A DNA stretch of 64,000 nt from Apoda limacodes. Taxonomy: Eukaryota > Arthropoda > Insecta > Lepidoptera > Limacodidae. Below are positions 42,362-53,844 of the stretch, piece after piece. How positions within the stretch are numbered: position 1 is the first letter of the stretch; every line of letters begins with the position of its first letter. The notes below the pieces were generated by a model, which was not told the DNA's origin, searched no databases, and saw only the letters and a list, made by a program, of their open reading frames with translations. The position numbers were made by a program, and so were the translations under genes. The stretch is taken from NCBI GenBank assembly GCA_946406115.1, contig OX291557.1, positions 19,996,501-20,060,500 on the forward strand, given 5' to 3'.

Positions 42362-42430
42362 CAAAAAAAACTCGGACAAGTGCGAGTTTGACTCGCGCGC
42401 CAAGGGTTCCTTCCGACTTTGTGGAAAGCC
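42362..42430 (+). repeat. CAAGTGCGAGT...GACTCGCG dispersed repeat fragment
   Basis: ACAAGTGCGAGTTTGACTCG, CGCGCCAAGGGTTCCTTCC is a diverged end of the repeat at 59645-60080. Confidence 0.6.
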
Positions 42431-42474
42431 GCGGAAAACGCGTTCTTATAAATTGGTACAGTAAAAAGATTTAC

Positions 42475-42525
42475 TTCGAGCCAGGACTTGAACCTGCGCA
42501 ACCCTAAGATTTGGTCTTAGTATTT
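42475..42525 (-). pseudogene. tRNA-like fragment
   Basis: The complement has an anticodon-stem-like CTAAG-ACCAAAT-CTTAG and a B-box-like GGTTCAAGTCC. Position 33 of the loop is C instead of the invariant T, and the D arm and acceptor stem are missing. It is probably a tRNA remnant or the head of a SINE. Confidence 0.35.
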
Positions 42526-42600
42526 AGTGCCTGGTGTTACAAGCTGGCTGTAATACTGCTTAACATCAGCCGGCCCATATGCTTATTTACCACCTTAAAT
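42526..42600 (+). mobile_element. LINE 3' end scrap
   Basis: GTGCCTGGTGTTACAAGCTG, CTGCTTAACATCAGCCGGCC and TTTACCACCTTAAATAAGGT mirror the 3' UTR of the 16865-17210 family. Confidence 0.55.
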
Positions 42601-43837
42601 AAGGTCGTGGGTTGCAACTGAAGGTGAAATCTTAGTTCATCCGAGTGTGTATTGAGCAGTGCTCTAGAGTGTCACACGATTGTTTTCGACACACTTGAAG
42701 GACAGCAAATACTTATATTAGTGTTAAAATTATGTAAAAAGTGGATGGAGTCTCAAAAAGTTCGATTTTCGAAACTGAGTATGTATATGGAACTTTTGAA
42801 CTTTTTATCGCAGGTGATGGCATAAAGGCTATAAAGAGCCTAGCTAGGGGTTGCAGTAGGGTTACTGATAAGGTAAACAAAATTACCGGGACTGAGGTAA
42901 TATTTTGAGAACCGGGAAATTCAATACTGTTACGGTACTAAAAAGAGTTTATTGTTTTATTGTGAATATAAACAACGCCACCTCAAACAAGGGAGGATCC
43001 AGAGAGGGGCACTGAGGGCAATTGACCCCTCGAGATCGTAAATTTCATAAAACAAAAATTGTTTCGCAATAAAAATAAAAAAAGATATGCGTTTAAAAAA
43101 TATAAAATAAATATTGTCACGATCGTGTATAATATGTAAATACCTTAGACCATTGCTTAAAATTGTTGGAAAATTCGGTGCTATGGATTGCAACACTGAT
43201 CTCGCCGGACGGCGACGACAGACGGAGACGACGCAGTCAGTACGGAGTGGTACGTCAGTGCAGTAGCAGTAGCATAACGTAATGAACTCAACTCTTGTCA
43301 TTAGTTTATGGAAGCCTATGTACCTACAATTAGGGCATGTATATTGTAATCTCGGAACGCTAGGTCCGATATTACAATTCCGATACTGAGCAGATCAATA
43401 TCGTAACATTGAAATCAGTAAAATTTTCTATTTCAATTTTTAAATAAGACGCCAACTATTTCAGCCCGCGCTCCGCCATGAGTGCAATGTAATGTGGTTT
43501 CACTTTCTTCTTATTATACATCTAAAGAGTTACAGAACGCCATTTCACTCGAACTCAAAAATTGGACAAAGTTCGGAACTCGCTTAAGGTTAGACCAGGT
43601 TGCACAAAGTAAAAATTAAGGGACTCTTAATAATCTCGTGCAAGCAAGCGAGATGCTCACAACAATTAACTCAAGTCTCGCAATAAACTTGCGAAGCCGA
43701 ATTAAATAAGTGACTATTAATATCAATAGTAGTTACTACACTACTTCCATAATTCTGAGAGATTTTATTGGCTTCCAAGGACAAGTCCACAAGTGAATAA
43801 ATATAGGTAAAATACTATTTTACAATTGTATTAGTAA
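42601..43837. other. Intergenic DNA
   Basis: No supported gene. The 114-codon minus frame (42957-43301) has no recognisable domain. At 42987-43035 a GGATCCAGAGAGGGGCACTG stretch recalls some hAT termini, but no mate was found. Confidence 0.4.
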
Positions 43838-44292
43838 TTTTTTTTATACCACTAAGGTGGCAAACAAGCTTACGGTCAGCGGTATGGTATGGTATATGGT
43901 ATGGTAAGCGGCTACCGTAGCCTATGGACGCTTGCAACACCAGGGGTATCACTTGCGCGTTGCCAACCCTTCAGAAATCTAATAAATTCTTTGCACTGTA
44001 CGCGACCATTTAGGTTCTAAAGTGTGAGAATGAATTCCCTGACGATGGCGAGCGGTGCAATGGCAGAAAGTAGCCGTGGGCATCATTTCGAACAATTCCT
44101 CAGAACACAACCCATTGTACAAGCGGTAGAACACACAGGGAGGCAAAGTCTCTCCTCAGACTTAAGGGCTCAATACGGCAAGTGAGTTTGGAATCGTCGA
44201 CAATTCTCACAGCCCGTCGTTGAACCGAGTCAAAAGGGCCAAGCTGGTATCCGGGTGCACCCGCCCAGAGATGGCAGCAGCACTCCATATGG
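43838..44292 (-). mobile_element. LINE 3' region: ORF2 C-terminal part and tail
   Basis: Minus-strand frame 44288-44100 reads CCHLWAGAPGYQLGPFDSVQ, RRAVRIVDDSKLTCRIEP and LSLRRDFASLCV. Then, in other frames, come the tail and the 3' UTR ending TTTGCCACCTTAGTGGTAT at about 43845. A TATGGTATGGTATATGGTAT stutter sits inside the 3' UTR (43882-43905). Confidence 0.85.
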
Positions 44293-44302
44293 GGCCGAAC
44301 TT

Positions 44303-44339
44303 GCGATTTTCGATTTTCGATTTTCGATTTACGATTTTC
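44303..44339. repeat. (CGATTTT)5 microsatellite
   Basis: Five near-perfect heptamer units directly at the 5' boundary of the LINE fragment. Confidence 0.9.
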
Positions 44340-44429
44340 TTATAAAAAACGTAATGACTATCAAGAGTGTATGGATAAGGGCAATGTAAGGAACTTAAGT
44401 ACTCAAAATCACTAAACGTTAAATAAGTA

Positions 44430-44840
44430 AAAAGTCGGACTCGCGCAAAAACTGTATTGAGGGACTGTACTGGACAACAGTTGTCCCAATACATCGACGT
44501 TCCCGTTAGTTTACCAACTGCAAATAAGTTTATAATCGCAAAAGAAATATTTTTTTGTGTATGTTACAACAAATTTACGGTTTTCAGTTTTTCATTATGT
44601 GTGCTTTTTGCCAAATTTCATGATTCTAGGTCAACGAAAAGTACCCCATAGGTTTTAACTGATTGTTGTCACAATATCCGACAAAAATAACCGTATTTCG
44701 GCCGTAATTGCGTTGACTTAGAAGCTTGATTGTTTTAAAACTTCATAGGACCGTAGATTTTATATTATTTTATAATTTCAACTTAACGGACAATAAAGTG
44801 ATCCTATAAGGGTTCCTTTTTTCCCTTTTTAAAGTACGAA
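44430..44840 (+). repeat. Dispersed AGTCGGACTCGCGC...AAGTGATCCTATAAGGG repeat
   Basis: The start (AAAGTCGGACTCGCGC), middle (CCAAATTTCATGATTCTAGG, then AGTACCCCATAGGTTTT) and end (CAATAAAGTGATCCTATAAG, GGTTCCTTTTTTCCC) are hallmarks of a dispersed element I know as frequent in Lepidoptera. It is related to the 59645-60080 repeat by its 5' end but has a different body. Confidence 0.65.
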
Positions 44841-45049
44841 ACCAAAAAAGTGATACAAGTTTACGCAACAAGAACCGTTGCTTTCAGCGGTTTCACTGTT
44901 TTAGAAAACGCCTTTTAAGAGTGTTGGGTATTTATCGAATTCAACATCTCCAACAAGATTCAGCTACGTGATTATTTAGATGATAAATTATTATAATATA
45001 ATCAAAAATAATGTGAGGGCAAAGGTTGATTCTTTATAAGACCGACCGT

Positions 45050-45245
45050 GCATAAAATACTGTTGCAATCTGTGGGCTGGTGCAACTGGATGCCGGATTA
45101 GCTCTTTTTACTGGGTTCAAAGACAAGCCGTGAAATTTGTCAACAATCCCAAACTCATAACGGTTGTACCTGGAAGTCTGAGAAGAGACTATATTTCCTG
45201 TGTATGTGTTCTTCGGTTTGTATAATCGATTGTGTTCTGAGGAAT
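45050..45245 (+). mobile_element. Degenerate LINE ORF2 C-terminal fragment
   Basis: The plus strand reads CNLWAGA at 45074, then VQRQAVKFVNNPKLI and SLRRDYISCVCVL in neighbouring frames, parallel to LWAGA...VQRRAVRIVDDSKLT...SLRRDFASLCVL at 44288-44100 but on the opposite strand. Stops and indels are frequent. Confidence 0.6.
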
Positions 45246-45863
45246 AGTCTGAAATACTGCAAACAACCAGAGAGTTTACCGTCACATTTAAGAAACTGAA
45301 TGGTCACGCACAGTGCAGTTTGAAAGAAACGAGTCGTGGTTTTCCTTTTGGATTGCAGTCCAGAGTTCGTCAAAAGGCAATGATAACATTCTTACAACGG
45401 CAACACATGAGCAATCTATGTCATGAAAACAAGTTCCTTGGTGTTTAACCGTCCATGTGATACAGTAACCGCTCATTGGTGGTATGACTAGGTTGATGCT
45501 ACGTATTAGGGTATTGCCAAAGCCATGCACATCTCCCCAAAATTTAGTGACTTACAAATATTCAGATTCAATATTACCTAGGCAGGTAGTCTACCAAATT
45601 ATATATAGGGTTCTTGTTTAATAGAGACCCCAAAAACACGTCATACTTACGTACCAAACTTTGCAGATGTAGCGGTGATCAAACTTTAAGATTTTTGTAA
45701 TACATTATTATGATAATGATAAAAGCATTAATTTAACGGTCAATTTGAACACGTGCACTTATTTTACAGGTGCGATTTTCACGATGCAAAATATATGTTC
45801 CTAGAGCCTAGAGCAACTCTCAATGGTATGTATGCCCAGTGTCTAACTAATATTCTGCCTGTG
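45246..45863. other. Intergenic DNA
   Basis: May include further decayed LINE sequence to about 45400. No supported gene. Confidence 0.4.
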
Positions 45864-45989
45864 TTCCTAAATTTGAACCAGCATACTGGCCAGTACGGTG
45901 TGACGTCATTATCTAACGTCAAACTGCTGTACTATCCCGAAATATGACGTCACACTGTACTGGCCAGTATGCTGGTTCAAATTTAGGAA
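45864..45989. mobile_element. Near-perfect 126 bp palindrome with CRE-like sites
   Basis: Arms 45864-45909 and 45944-45989 (46 bp each) are complementary at 45 of 46 positions; the loop is 34 bp. Each arm contains TACTGGCCAGTA (itself a palindrome, with one variant) and TGACGTCA (45901-45908 and 45945-45952), a perfect CRE/ATF core. It is most likely a small MITE. The near identity of the arms suggests a recent insertion. Confidence 0.88.
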
Positions 45990-46289
45990 GACAAGCTCTA
46001 TTTCATTACACTTGCTCATAAGTTTTCGGCATCATTTACAGGCTTTACAGATTATTTTTATAAATTAAACAATAATAATATACTTGCTCATAAAGAATCC
46101 TTTACTGCACCGTTTTCAGTTTGTTAATAGTGTCAATTTCTTTTCAGTTTTGTTTTTTTAATTATAAGCAAAAAAGCCCGTGAACTAAGTTCTTTTTTTT
46201 GAAAATTATGTCCTTATGTTTGTTAAACACATATCAAAACTATTTATAATTTATAACTTTCTACCATCACACCGCTCGTTTTCGGCAGG
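45990..46289. other. AT-rich intergenic DNA
   Basis: Nothing recognised. Confidence 0.4.
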
Positions 46290-46575
46290 GAATTCATTCT
46301 AACACTCTAGGACCGAAAGGGTGACCCTGGTGGTGTACAGTGTGGTTTCAAAGAAATTTCCTCCTGCCAACGCTTGGGTTGTAGAATGACCCCCTGCCAA
46401 GGTTTTCTCCAAGGACTTCAGCATGTGGTTCTTTAAGAAAGAAGTTATTAGATTTCTGAAGGGTCGGCAACGCGTGGGTGATACCCCTGGTGTTGCAAGC
46501 GTCCAGAAGCTACGGTGACCGCTTACCATCATGTGGACCGTAAGCTTGCTTGCCACCTTAGTGGTATAAAAAAAA
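46290..46575 (+). mobile_element. LINE 3' end fragment
   Basis: TTTCCTCCTGCCAACGCTTG, CTGCCAAGGTTTTCTCCAAG, GAAGTTATTAGATTTCTGAA, GGGTCGGCAACGCGTGGGTG and the 3' UTR to GCCACCTTAGTGGTATAAAA. Coding is shifted by indels. Very close to 16975-17190. Confidence 0.85.
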
Positions 46576-47339
46576 CTATTAGATTCGATTAAAGAAAATG
46601 GCTAGAAAACTAGTTTCTTCCCTCGGGAAAGAAAAAGCGTCATTTTGTACTGGGTACGAAATATCATCACTACATAGTATAAAACAAAGTCGCTGCCGGC
46701 TGTCTGTCCCTATGTATGCTTAGATCTCTAAATCTAGGCAACGGACTTTGATGTGGTTTTTTTTAATAGATTCAAGAGGAAGGTTTATATGTTTAAAACA
46801 TTTATAATATAGTAGAAAAACACTGATAATTTTAGAGGTTTCCAATGTGATGTCGTAAATAAACATATTTTTTTGCGCTTACATTACAAACGCTGGCTGA
46901 ACCCTACGAGATAGATCAAAATAATGTACTACAGTATTATACACCTTAAAAATATCTACAAAAAAGTCCGTGCTGGTATATGTCTATCTCTTAAGGATAA
47001 CCCACAATAACAATTTTTACCCTTTATTTTTACGAGAAATAATGGCTTATTTACGAAGCGATTTTAAGCAATACAGCATTAATCCTTATCCAATTAGGTA
47101 CCTTAAATACACTGTGCATTAAATATAGATCAATATGGCTCTTTAAAGCATGTAATTTAAATGAATATTTTTGAAGATATTACAGATTTAAAATATAGGG
47201 ACATAGCGATTGCGGCGCGTGTCTATAAATAGCGCGTCGAAGGCAGCGCTTCGCGCCCCCCCCCCCCCTCCCAAAAGCGTCAACCCAAGCCGCGCGATGG
47301 GCGCTATATGGCGCTATACTCCTTCAGAGTCGAGGAGTA

Positions 47340-47921
47340 ATGGCAGCCAACTGCAGTAGTTATAAAAAAAAAATAGCGCTTATTTCTCACAGTCAGTATT
47401 CTCTTAGTACAGTGAATGCCAGAAGAGCACGTTCAGCAAGAGATGAAGAATCGTCAACGGAACGTAAGGCTCGCCTCAACCAGCTTCGGGATAGATATAG
47501 AGCTAAGAGAAAAAGAGAATACTCAGTAGAGCGTGAGGCTCGCCTCAGCCAGGATAGGGACAGACATCGAATACAGAGACCCAAAGAATCGTCTGTAGAG
47601 CTTAAGGCTCACCCCGGCCAGGATAGGGAGGCGCAGACACATAGTAATACCGAACAAAACGGACAAACGAACAGCCACAGATCCGAGAGCGTAACTAATT
47701 CATGGGTAAATAAAGAAAATTCTGCCAATCGTAATCCTTCGATTCCTTACAAGGACGATCGTATAGTAACGAAAGGTATCATGTCAGTAGAATGTGAACA
47801 TTGCTTGGTATTGAAATTCAAGGTTGAATCGAAACGCATGTGTTGCTTACAAGGAAAAGTAAAATTAGAAGAAATTCTTCCTCCACCTGATACACTTCAT
47901 TCTCTTCTTATAGATAGATGA
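47340..47921 (+). pseudogene. Helitron protein, N-terminal part
   Basis: Starts MAANCSSYKKK and carries two to three Arg-rich repeats (E-x-KARLNQLRDRYRAKRKRE, then EREARLSQDRDRHRIQRPKE). It ends in a zinc-binding-like motif CEHCLVLKFKVESKRMCC followed by GKVKLEEILPPPDTLHSLL, which is standard for the N-terminus of insect Helitron proteins. It stops at TGA soon after, at the deletion point. Confidence 0.85.
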
Positions 47922-47942
47922 TCATCTGAAATCCAACAATTC

Positions 47943-48188
47943 ATGCGCGATGTACGCCGTTATAATAACGCATTTCAAAAGACCTCTTTCAAGAATGAGC
48001 AAGTCGTTGAGCGTGGTATTATGCCTACATTTAAAATTCGTCAAACTTTTAATGTTGCAGGCTTAGATTTGAGCGTTGAGTGTTTTTCACATGGCCAATT
48101 ATATGTCGCTCTTTCAAGACTAACCTCTAAAGAAAACATGTTTGTATTGTCTAATGACACAAAAGTTGTATATAAAGACATTATGTAG
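47943..48188 (+). pseudogene. Helitron helicase, C-terminal tip
   Basis: FSHGQLYVALSRLTSKENMF is helicase motif VI region of Pif1-like Helitron helicase (H-G-Q-x-Y-V-A-x-S-R). It ends VVYKDIM and a TAG stop about 40 bp before the element terminus, as in complete Helitrons. The upstream half of the frame (MRDVRRYNNAF...) comes from an N-proximal region, showing where the internal deletion joined. Confidence 0.85.
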
Positions 48189-48227
48189 TATATTTAGTAT
48201 CAGCATTGCACCCGTGCGGGTCGCTAG

Positions 48228-49756
48228 TACTATTATATTTATAGACCAAAATTATTGATATTCACAATATTATGTTGGTTTAGTACATACAAGAAAAACA
48301 AAATCTGGACAATATGATAGATGGTGCTTTGGTCGAATTATTTTACGGGAAAAAAATGCCGTGAATAACACCACAACTATATAGTATTTCTATAAAGTAG
48401 TAAGTAGTTGTATGAAAAGAAGAAAAAAATAGAAATATGATCAATAAGACATATAAAACTTACATACACTTTGTCTGACTGGGTGACTGATAAATCAACG
48501 CACAGCCAAACTATGGGTATGCTTAAGCCAGACTTGAAATTTTGCTCAGATGTTTTTGTTATAACGCTTCTGTGCATCAAGAAAGGATTTTGCAAATCTA
48601 CAATTGTTTTTAGAGAAAAAAAAATAATTGATGTCAATCTGGAACTGGTGAAACACGCCTTTTATTTGATGATGGTATAAAAATTTGTTACTAGTGTGGA
48701 TGTGATTTTTAGTGTTCGAGAAAAGAAAGCAATTCATCACTCAAAAGCAAAAAAAAAGGTTTTTAACAAAAAAAAATACAACCGGCTTGTTGTTTTTTTG
48801 TTAAAAAGTGTTTTTGTTATTTCTTGTTATACTTTAAAGTTTACACTGTATTTACTGCAAGTTTGAAGTTTGTATGCAATACTGTTTCTACGATAGAGAA
48901 AAAACAACGAAAATGTGTTTCTTGTATGGGGACCCCTGTAATTTGAACTTTTTAATTTTTGTTAGATAATCCTCCATTATACTCGTTACACTTATTCTGT
49001 GAAGAATTCTGGCTTCTACCTATTTCGGTCTAAAAGATAAAGCCTTTTAATGGACGGACAGACGGACAACGTAGTCTTAGTAAAATGGCTCCGTTGGCAC
49101 TCTCTGGGCCGTACATAATCAACTATTTATCAACGATTTCAGCTAAAAAACCGAATATAAAAACACCTGACGCCTAAACAAGTTAATCAAATTAGTTTTT
49201 ATACTCGAAGCTATCACATTCGTAATTTTATTAAAGTCAATCATAAATTTTATCATGAGCAATTAGCGGTAGAATATAATTAACCTTAGATCAAAATTAT
49301 CATCTTAATTTGATATAATTTGGCGTTCAAATCAATGGTAAAAAAAAGGTTTCTGAGAACACTTTTGAATCGTCAACTCAATGTATACAATGTTAATTTC
49401 TGCCAAAAAGAGCTGGCAAGAAGTTCTATTTAAAGTAATAATACAATACTTTGATAATTAGCTAAAGAGTATACAATATGTACCGAAACACTTATTAGGT
49501 AATAAAAATAAGTTAGTAAGCTCCTAAAACAAAGTCAAACATGTCAATTTTTTTTTTTGTTTTTATGTAGCATAGAGGGCGTACCATGTGAAGCGTCAAA
49601 TATCGTCAATCGAGTGAAGGAATTCAGATATTTAAGAGTATTCCGATATTTAATAGTACTAGTGGCATTAGCTCCATCATAATTATATTTTTCCACAATC
49701 ATATGTACATACATATACTTACATATACCTAAAACTATCCATACTATCCATGAATA
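48228..49756. other. AT-rich DNA with scattered repeat scraps
   Basis: A minus-strand piece of the GGACGGACAGACGGAC...GTCTTAGTAAAA repeat lies at about 48900-49115. Nothing else is recognised. The short overlapping frames at 48377-48740 have no domains. Confidence 0.45.
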
Positions 49757-49990
49757 TAATATAATAATAAAGATTATAAATGCGAAAGTAAATCTGTCTG
49801 TTACCTCTTCACGCTGAAACCGCTGTACCGATCAAGATGAAGTTTTGCATGCAGATTGTTTGAGTCCCGGAAAAGGATATAAGCTACTTGAAAACGTCAA
49901 GTATTATCCGAACGTTTTTTTTCCATAATTGAGGTGTTGCCGTTGAAATCCTACACCGATGACCGAATAATAAGAATACAAAGAAGTTTG
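49757..49990 (+). mobile_element. Helitron-like fragment
   Basis: AAGATTATAAATGCGAAAGT, AATCTGTCTGTTACCTCTTC, ACGCTGAAACCGCTG and AGCTACTTGAAAACGTCAAG form the internal text of TATAAATGCGAAAGT-type Helitron derivatives. The expected CTAG end is not seen. Confidence 0.5.
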
Positions 49991-50944
49991 CAAGAGTCGA
50001 CCAGCCTCCAAAGTGTCACCCGTTCACAAGTATGACACATGAATCAGCCATCGCTTCGCTCAACCACGTTTTAGGGAACGTAACGACTCGACGCACATGC
50101 CACCACCGCAGAGACACTTTGAGAGAACATAACACACTCAAGCAACTCCAATAATAATAAATAAAAATAGTTACAATGTGTGTAGTAAAGGAACAAAATA
50201 TAAATCCGATTCATATTGAGATTTACACACACAAGTTTACATTTAACATCACACGGCGAACACACGTACTCTGAACTTAAAACTGATTTATTAGTTATTT
50301 AGTTGCTTTTAAAAATATTTAGATAAGAGAAGATTGGAAAGCATTTACTAAATTATCAAATTTCTTACAATAATATTATTAAATAAATATCTAAATACAT
50401 ACTCAAGGACACATATAGATATACATAACACATAAACAGTGTATCGAAAATTGATACTACTAAAAAAAGAAAACTATACATACATGTATAAACTTACATA
50501 GGTACAAGTATAATATAATAAATATAGTATTAATAACCCGCTGCAATCCACCATCGGCCGCCCAGCGCCAGAGAGGCTCCAAATGCGAGAGGGTGCATCA
50601 CACATACCCATATGCATACACATACTCACAGACGTTGTATATCATGAAGTAGCCCAGCTCCCACACGACAGTCCGGCAACAAATGCACACCATTTAACGT
50701 ACTGTCACTTCGGAAATAAGCCTAAGGGAAGAAGAAGTGACAAGAAACTTACCGGGTGTATACCTGTTACCATCAATCACGCAGGAACCAGGCCACCAAA
50801 CAAACAAAATCTTTGCAAATATGTGTAAACGCATACACGTCTATGCGCCACACCCACCCCCATCCAGTACGCCACCAACACCAAGCAGCCAACGGTGGAC
50901 GAATATCCATGGTGAATCCACTGATCGTAATTTGTCTTTAATTA
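49991..50944. other. Intergenic DNA
   Basis: GC-richer patches lie at 50545-50590 and 50830-50900, with overlapping short plus-strand frames in all phases (50583-51093). None has a known domain. Confidence 0.4.
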
Positions 50945-52000
50945 TTAACCACATAAGTCATAGATGGATGTCCAGTATTGTGCCCATACCTTTAATTCCA
51001 GACATTATTATCTTTATTGAATTCTTCCACAGTATAGTATCCCTTGTTAATAAAAACCTTTTTAATATAAGTTTCAAAAGTATGTACAGGTAGGTTAACA
51101 ATATTCTCAGGAATTGTCTTAAAAAAGCAAATGCTCTGAATTATGAAAAAGCCACGCTCCTTCTGAAGGCGACATATTGGAATCGCAAGTTTTTTTTTTT
51201 TTTTTAGTATAAACGTTGTGTATGTTACTATTTTTAACAAATTAACTTAGGTTTTTACGTACATACAGTAAGCACGCGTAAATATACTAAGAAGCTACAG
51301 TAAGTATATAAATATTTTGAAAGAGGTCACAAAGAGATAAGTTATACATTGATCTTATTGCTCTTTTTTGAAGTATAAAAATAGTTTCTATATCGGCCGC
51401 CCTTCCCCACAATAAAATACCATATGACAGAAGGGAATGAAAATAACTAAAGTATACTAACCGAGCAGTTTCTATATTAGTAAATTGAGCAACTTTTCTG
51501 ACAGCATAAGCGGCAGAGCTGAGTTTTCGAGCTAAGACAGAAATAGGTGAGTGCCATTGCAATTTAGTATCTTAAGTGATGCCCACGAAGACTGTTAACT
51601 CAACTAGTTTTAGTGCTTCACCGTTTATAAATGATTGTGTTTTACTTTGACATGTGGTAAAGAAAACTTTAAACATTATATTTTCTGTGCATCTAGTCAA
51701 AGATTATTTGATGTGAACCAACTAAGAACTTGCGACTATGCTTTATATCGTCTTGTGTATCTTTGTTTCTAGCAACATTAAATATTAAAGACGTATCATC
51801 TGCAAACAATATAATTTCGTTCGCAGATCGTTAATATACACTAAGAATAAAAAGGGACCTACCCTGGGGTACTCCTATCACAACAGGTGATCCAGAAGAT
51901 TTCACTCCATTGATTTCAACTTTCTGAGTTCTATCACTCAAATATGAGAATATAAGTTTAAGAGCCGTGTGCAAAAAAAAATGTCATCCTTCGATGTGTG
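50945..52000 (-). mobile_element. Degenerate jockey-like LINE, 3' half
   Basis: Minus-strand order: RT motif B region reading GSPVVIGVPQG (51895-51860), the block WHSPISVLARKLSSAAYAVR, KVAQFTNIETARLVYFSYFH and SLLSYGILLWGRAADIETIF (51560-51370), then after a poly(T)/poly(A) frame break at 51188-51206, ICRLQKERGF...FKTIPENIVNLPVHTF and KKVFINKGYYTVEEF (51180-51010), the ORF C-terminus. At least two frameshifts; inactive. A different family from the 31160 and 62401 elements. Confidence 0.8.
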
Positions 52001-52136
52001 GAAAAAACTTACCTTACCCATAAAAATTTAATTCGAACAAATTAAGCACAGAGAAAAGTGAAGGGACGGAAAAATGAGTTAGTCTATTTATGGCGAAATA
52101 GAAGGAATAATTATAATCAATTAACTTATAAACAAG
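52001..52136. other. Short unassigned stretch
   Basis: Nothing recognised. Confidence 0.3.
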
Positions 52137-52232
52137 GTACTGCTATAGCATACTTTCTTACTAATAATTAAGAAGTTGCCGTAGAAAACCCAAGCCAAAA
52201 TGTCCGATAACCAAGGCAGGCGGAGCCGATGG
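52137..52232 (+). mobile_element. Helitron 3' fragment
   Basis: GCTATAGCATACTTTC, TTAAGAAGTTGCCGTAGAAA and GGCAGGCGGAGCCGATGGCA match the last 100 bp of the 8174-8882 Helitron; the terminal CTAG has mutated. Confidence 0.6.
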
Positions 52233-52739
52233 CAAAAGTACAACGTTTTACAAAAGAATTTCCATTTTAAGTTTAACGAAGTTTCAAACCCCCGAATATT
52301 TGTTGTTAAAAATGTATGCGGATAACACCCCCCGGATATCCCTTGTAGATACTTTATCTGGGAATAACTTTTTATTAACCTGCGACAATTCGGCTGCACG
52401 ATAGGTCCACCACCCCAGCTCAAGCTGTTAGTGCTACACAATAAGAAACCGATTTGTAGTCCAAAAGTAGTTTACAAACAATCCGATAGGTACTTTTGTC
52501 TGAAGGCGGTAAGTATTACATATGCGTTACGATTTTTGTAATCAAGTATGACTTGGCGTAGTAAACTTAGCAAGTGCGTAACTAGATATAGCGGAACATG
52601 TAACAGGTGTATGCCAGGTGTTCGCTCAGCCGAGTGTGGGCGCGCTGCGTTGATAACGTGCCTGCTGATAACGCCCCACGGCATAGCGTTAGCGTCTTCG
52701 ACATCTTTACATGATGTCTGCACATAGGAGATGTTTGAG
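52233..52739. other. Intergenic DNA
   Basis: No supported gene. Minus-strand frames (52121-52441 and 52472-52723) lack domains. Confidence 0.4.
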
Positions 52740-52984
52740 GAAAATAGTACGAGAGATCTTTATGACAATAGAAGAAGGATCTTTAGAATTTTTGTTTGTT
52801 TGTCTGTCTGTAAGTTTGTACGCAGAATCACGAGGTCAATCTTAAAATGCATGATTCAGCTTGATACCCCGCTTAGAAGTCGAGTTATACATATTAAATT
52901 TATCCTTAATAATTAAAGAGTTCCCGTGGGGATCCTACGCTGATAACCGAATTAAGCGCGAATGGTGCCGCGGGGAAAAGCTAG
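52740..52984 (+). mobile_element. Helitron derivative, 5' end unclear
   Basis: Shares AGAATTTTTGTTTGTTTGTC with the 33060 Helitron and ends GTGCCGCGGGGAAAAGCTAG, followed by T. The 3' end (52984) is therefore precise. The 5' TC cannot be fixed. Confidence 0.65.
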
Positions 52985-53611
52985 TTACTAGATAATACAA
53001 GTAGATAACTAGAACACATTACAAAATATCTTTAAAGACAATTTTTCAGTTAAGTGTTTTTGCTGGAAAAGCTGATAGGAGGAAGTTGTTAATCTTGTGC
53101 TCACACCTGATTGCACTAGAGTTGCACTCGACATACACTCACCATCTTGATAATTTTATTGATTAGTCAAAATACTGTGAAATATGTTCGGAAGATATAT
53201 CGTGGCGGCGGCGTAGGTACAATAGTTAATTGTTATACAAGACTGGAAAGTTGGAATGATACAAAGATTGAACCCACCCGCGATGTGTTATGTGGTTCAA
53301 TAATTGAATCTTGAGCCAAAAAAAAATCCAGCCGTGCGAAACACACAATTTTTCATCTCACTACAGCAAGGAAAATATATACAAGATACAAGAAAAACAG
53401 TAATTAGTGTTTAATTACTTATGAATGGAACAAGTATACCTACTTATTTTAAATAGTTTAATTAAGTATTTTCAACATGATAACAACATTATAAGTCTTT
53501 GAAATAGGTGGAGAGCCTTTTCCATGTAGTCAACAAATCGCACACTCAGAGGTACTTACCTATTTTTCGCAGGTAAACTTAGGTATTTTACGTCACTGGT
53601 GAAGTGACTCA
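52985..53611. other. AT-rich intergenic DNA
   Basis: Nothing recognised. Confidence 0.4.
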
Positions 53612-53844
53612 TCTTTATATATATAAATCTCGTGTCACAATGTTTGTCCTCAATGGACTCCTAAACTACTGAACCGATTTTGATCAAACTTCGTAAATAT
53701 CTGTTATTTGATCCAACTTAAAAGATAGGATAGTTTTTATCTCGATATGTCAAGTGCAAGCCGGACTCGGGCACTATAGGTAAAAACCAACTTTCGCCGG
53801 GTACAGAGGGACGGCAGCGGAACAACGTTCGCCGGCACAGCTAG
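53612..53844 (+). mobile_element. Short Helitron derivative (233 bp)
   Basis: Begins TCTTTATATATATAAATCTC with A before it and ends GTTCGCCGGCACAGCTAG with T after it. The interior ACTACTGAACCGATTTTGAT is characteristic. Both ends intact. Confidence 0.82.

Larger units (their letters stand above)
46667..48227 (+). mobile_element. Internally deleted Rep/helicase Helitron
   Basis: The 5' end TCACTACATAGTATAAAAC, preceded by A, starts the terminal module (AACAAAGTCGCTGCCGG). The 3' end has a short hairpin (ACCCGTGCGGGT, 48210-48221) followed by CTAG at 48224-48227 and T. Between them lie about 670 bp of 5' UTR, a 193-codon N-terminal frame and an 81-codon C-terminal frame. The catalytic Rep (HUH) and most helicase motifs between the two are missing. 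At 1561 bp it is roughly a quarter of what I would expect for an autonomous element. It is non-autonomous but keeps both ends and so might be mobilised in trans. Confidence 0.85.

Noticed and set aside
42475..42525. Functional tRNA
   Set aside because: Only an anticodon-like arm and B-box remain, the loop lacks T33, and there is no acceptor stem.
42957..43301. 114-codon minus-strand frame as a gene
   Set aside because: No domain and no splice context; partly low-complexity Phe/Ile/Lys.
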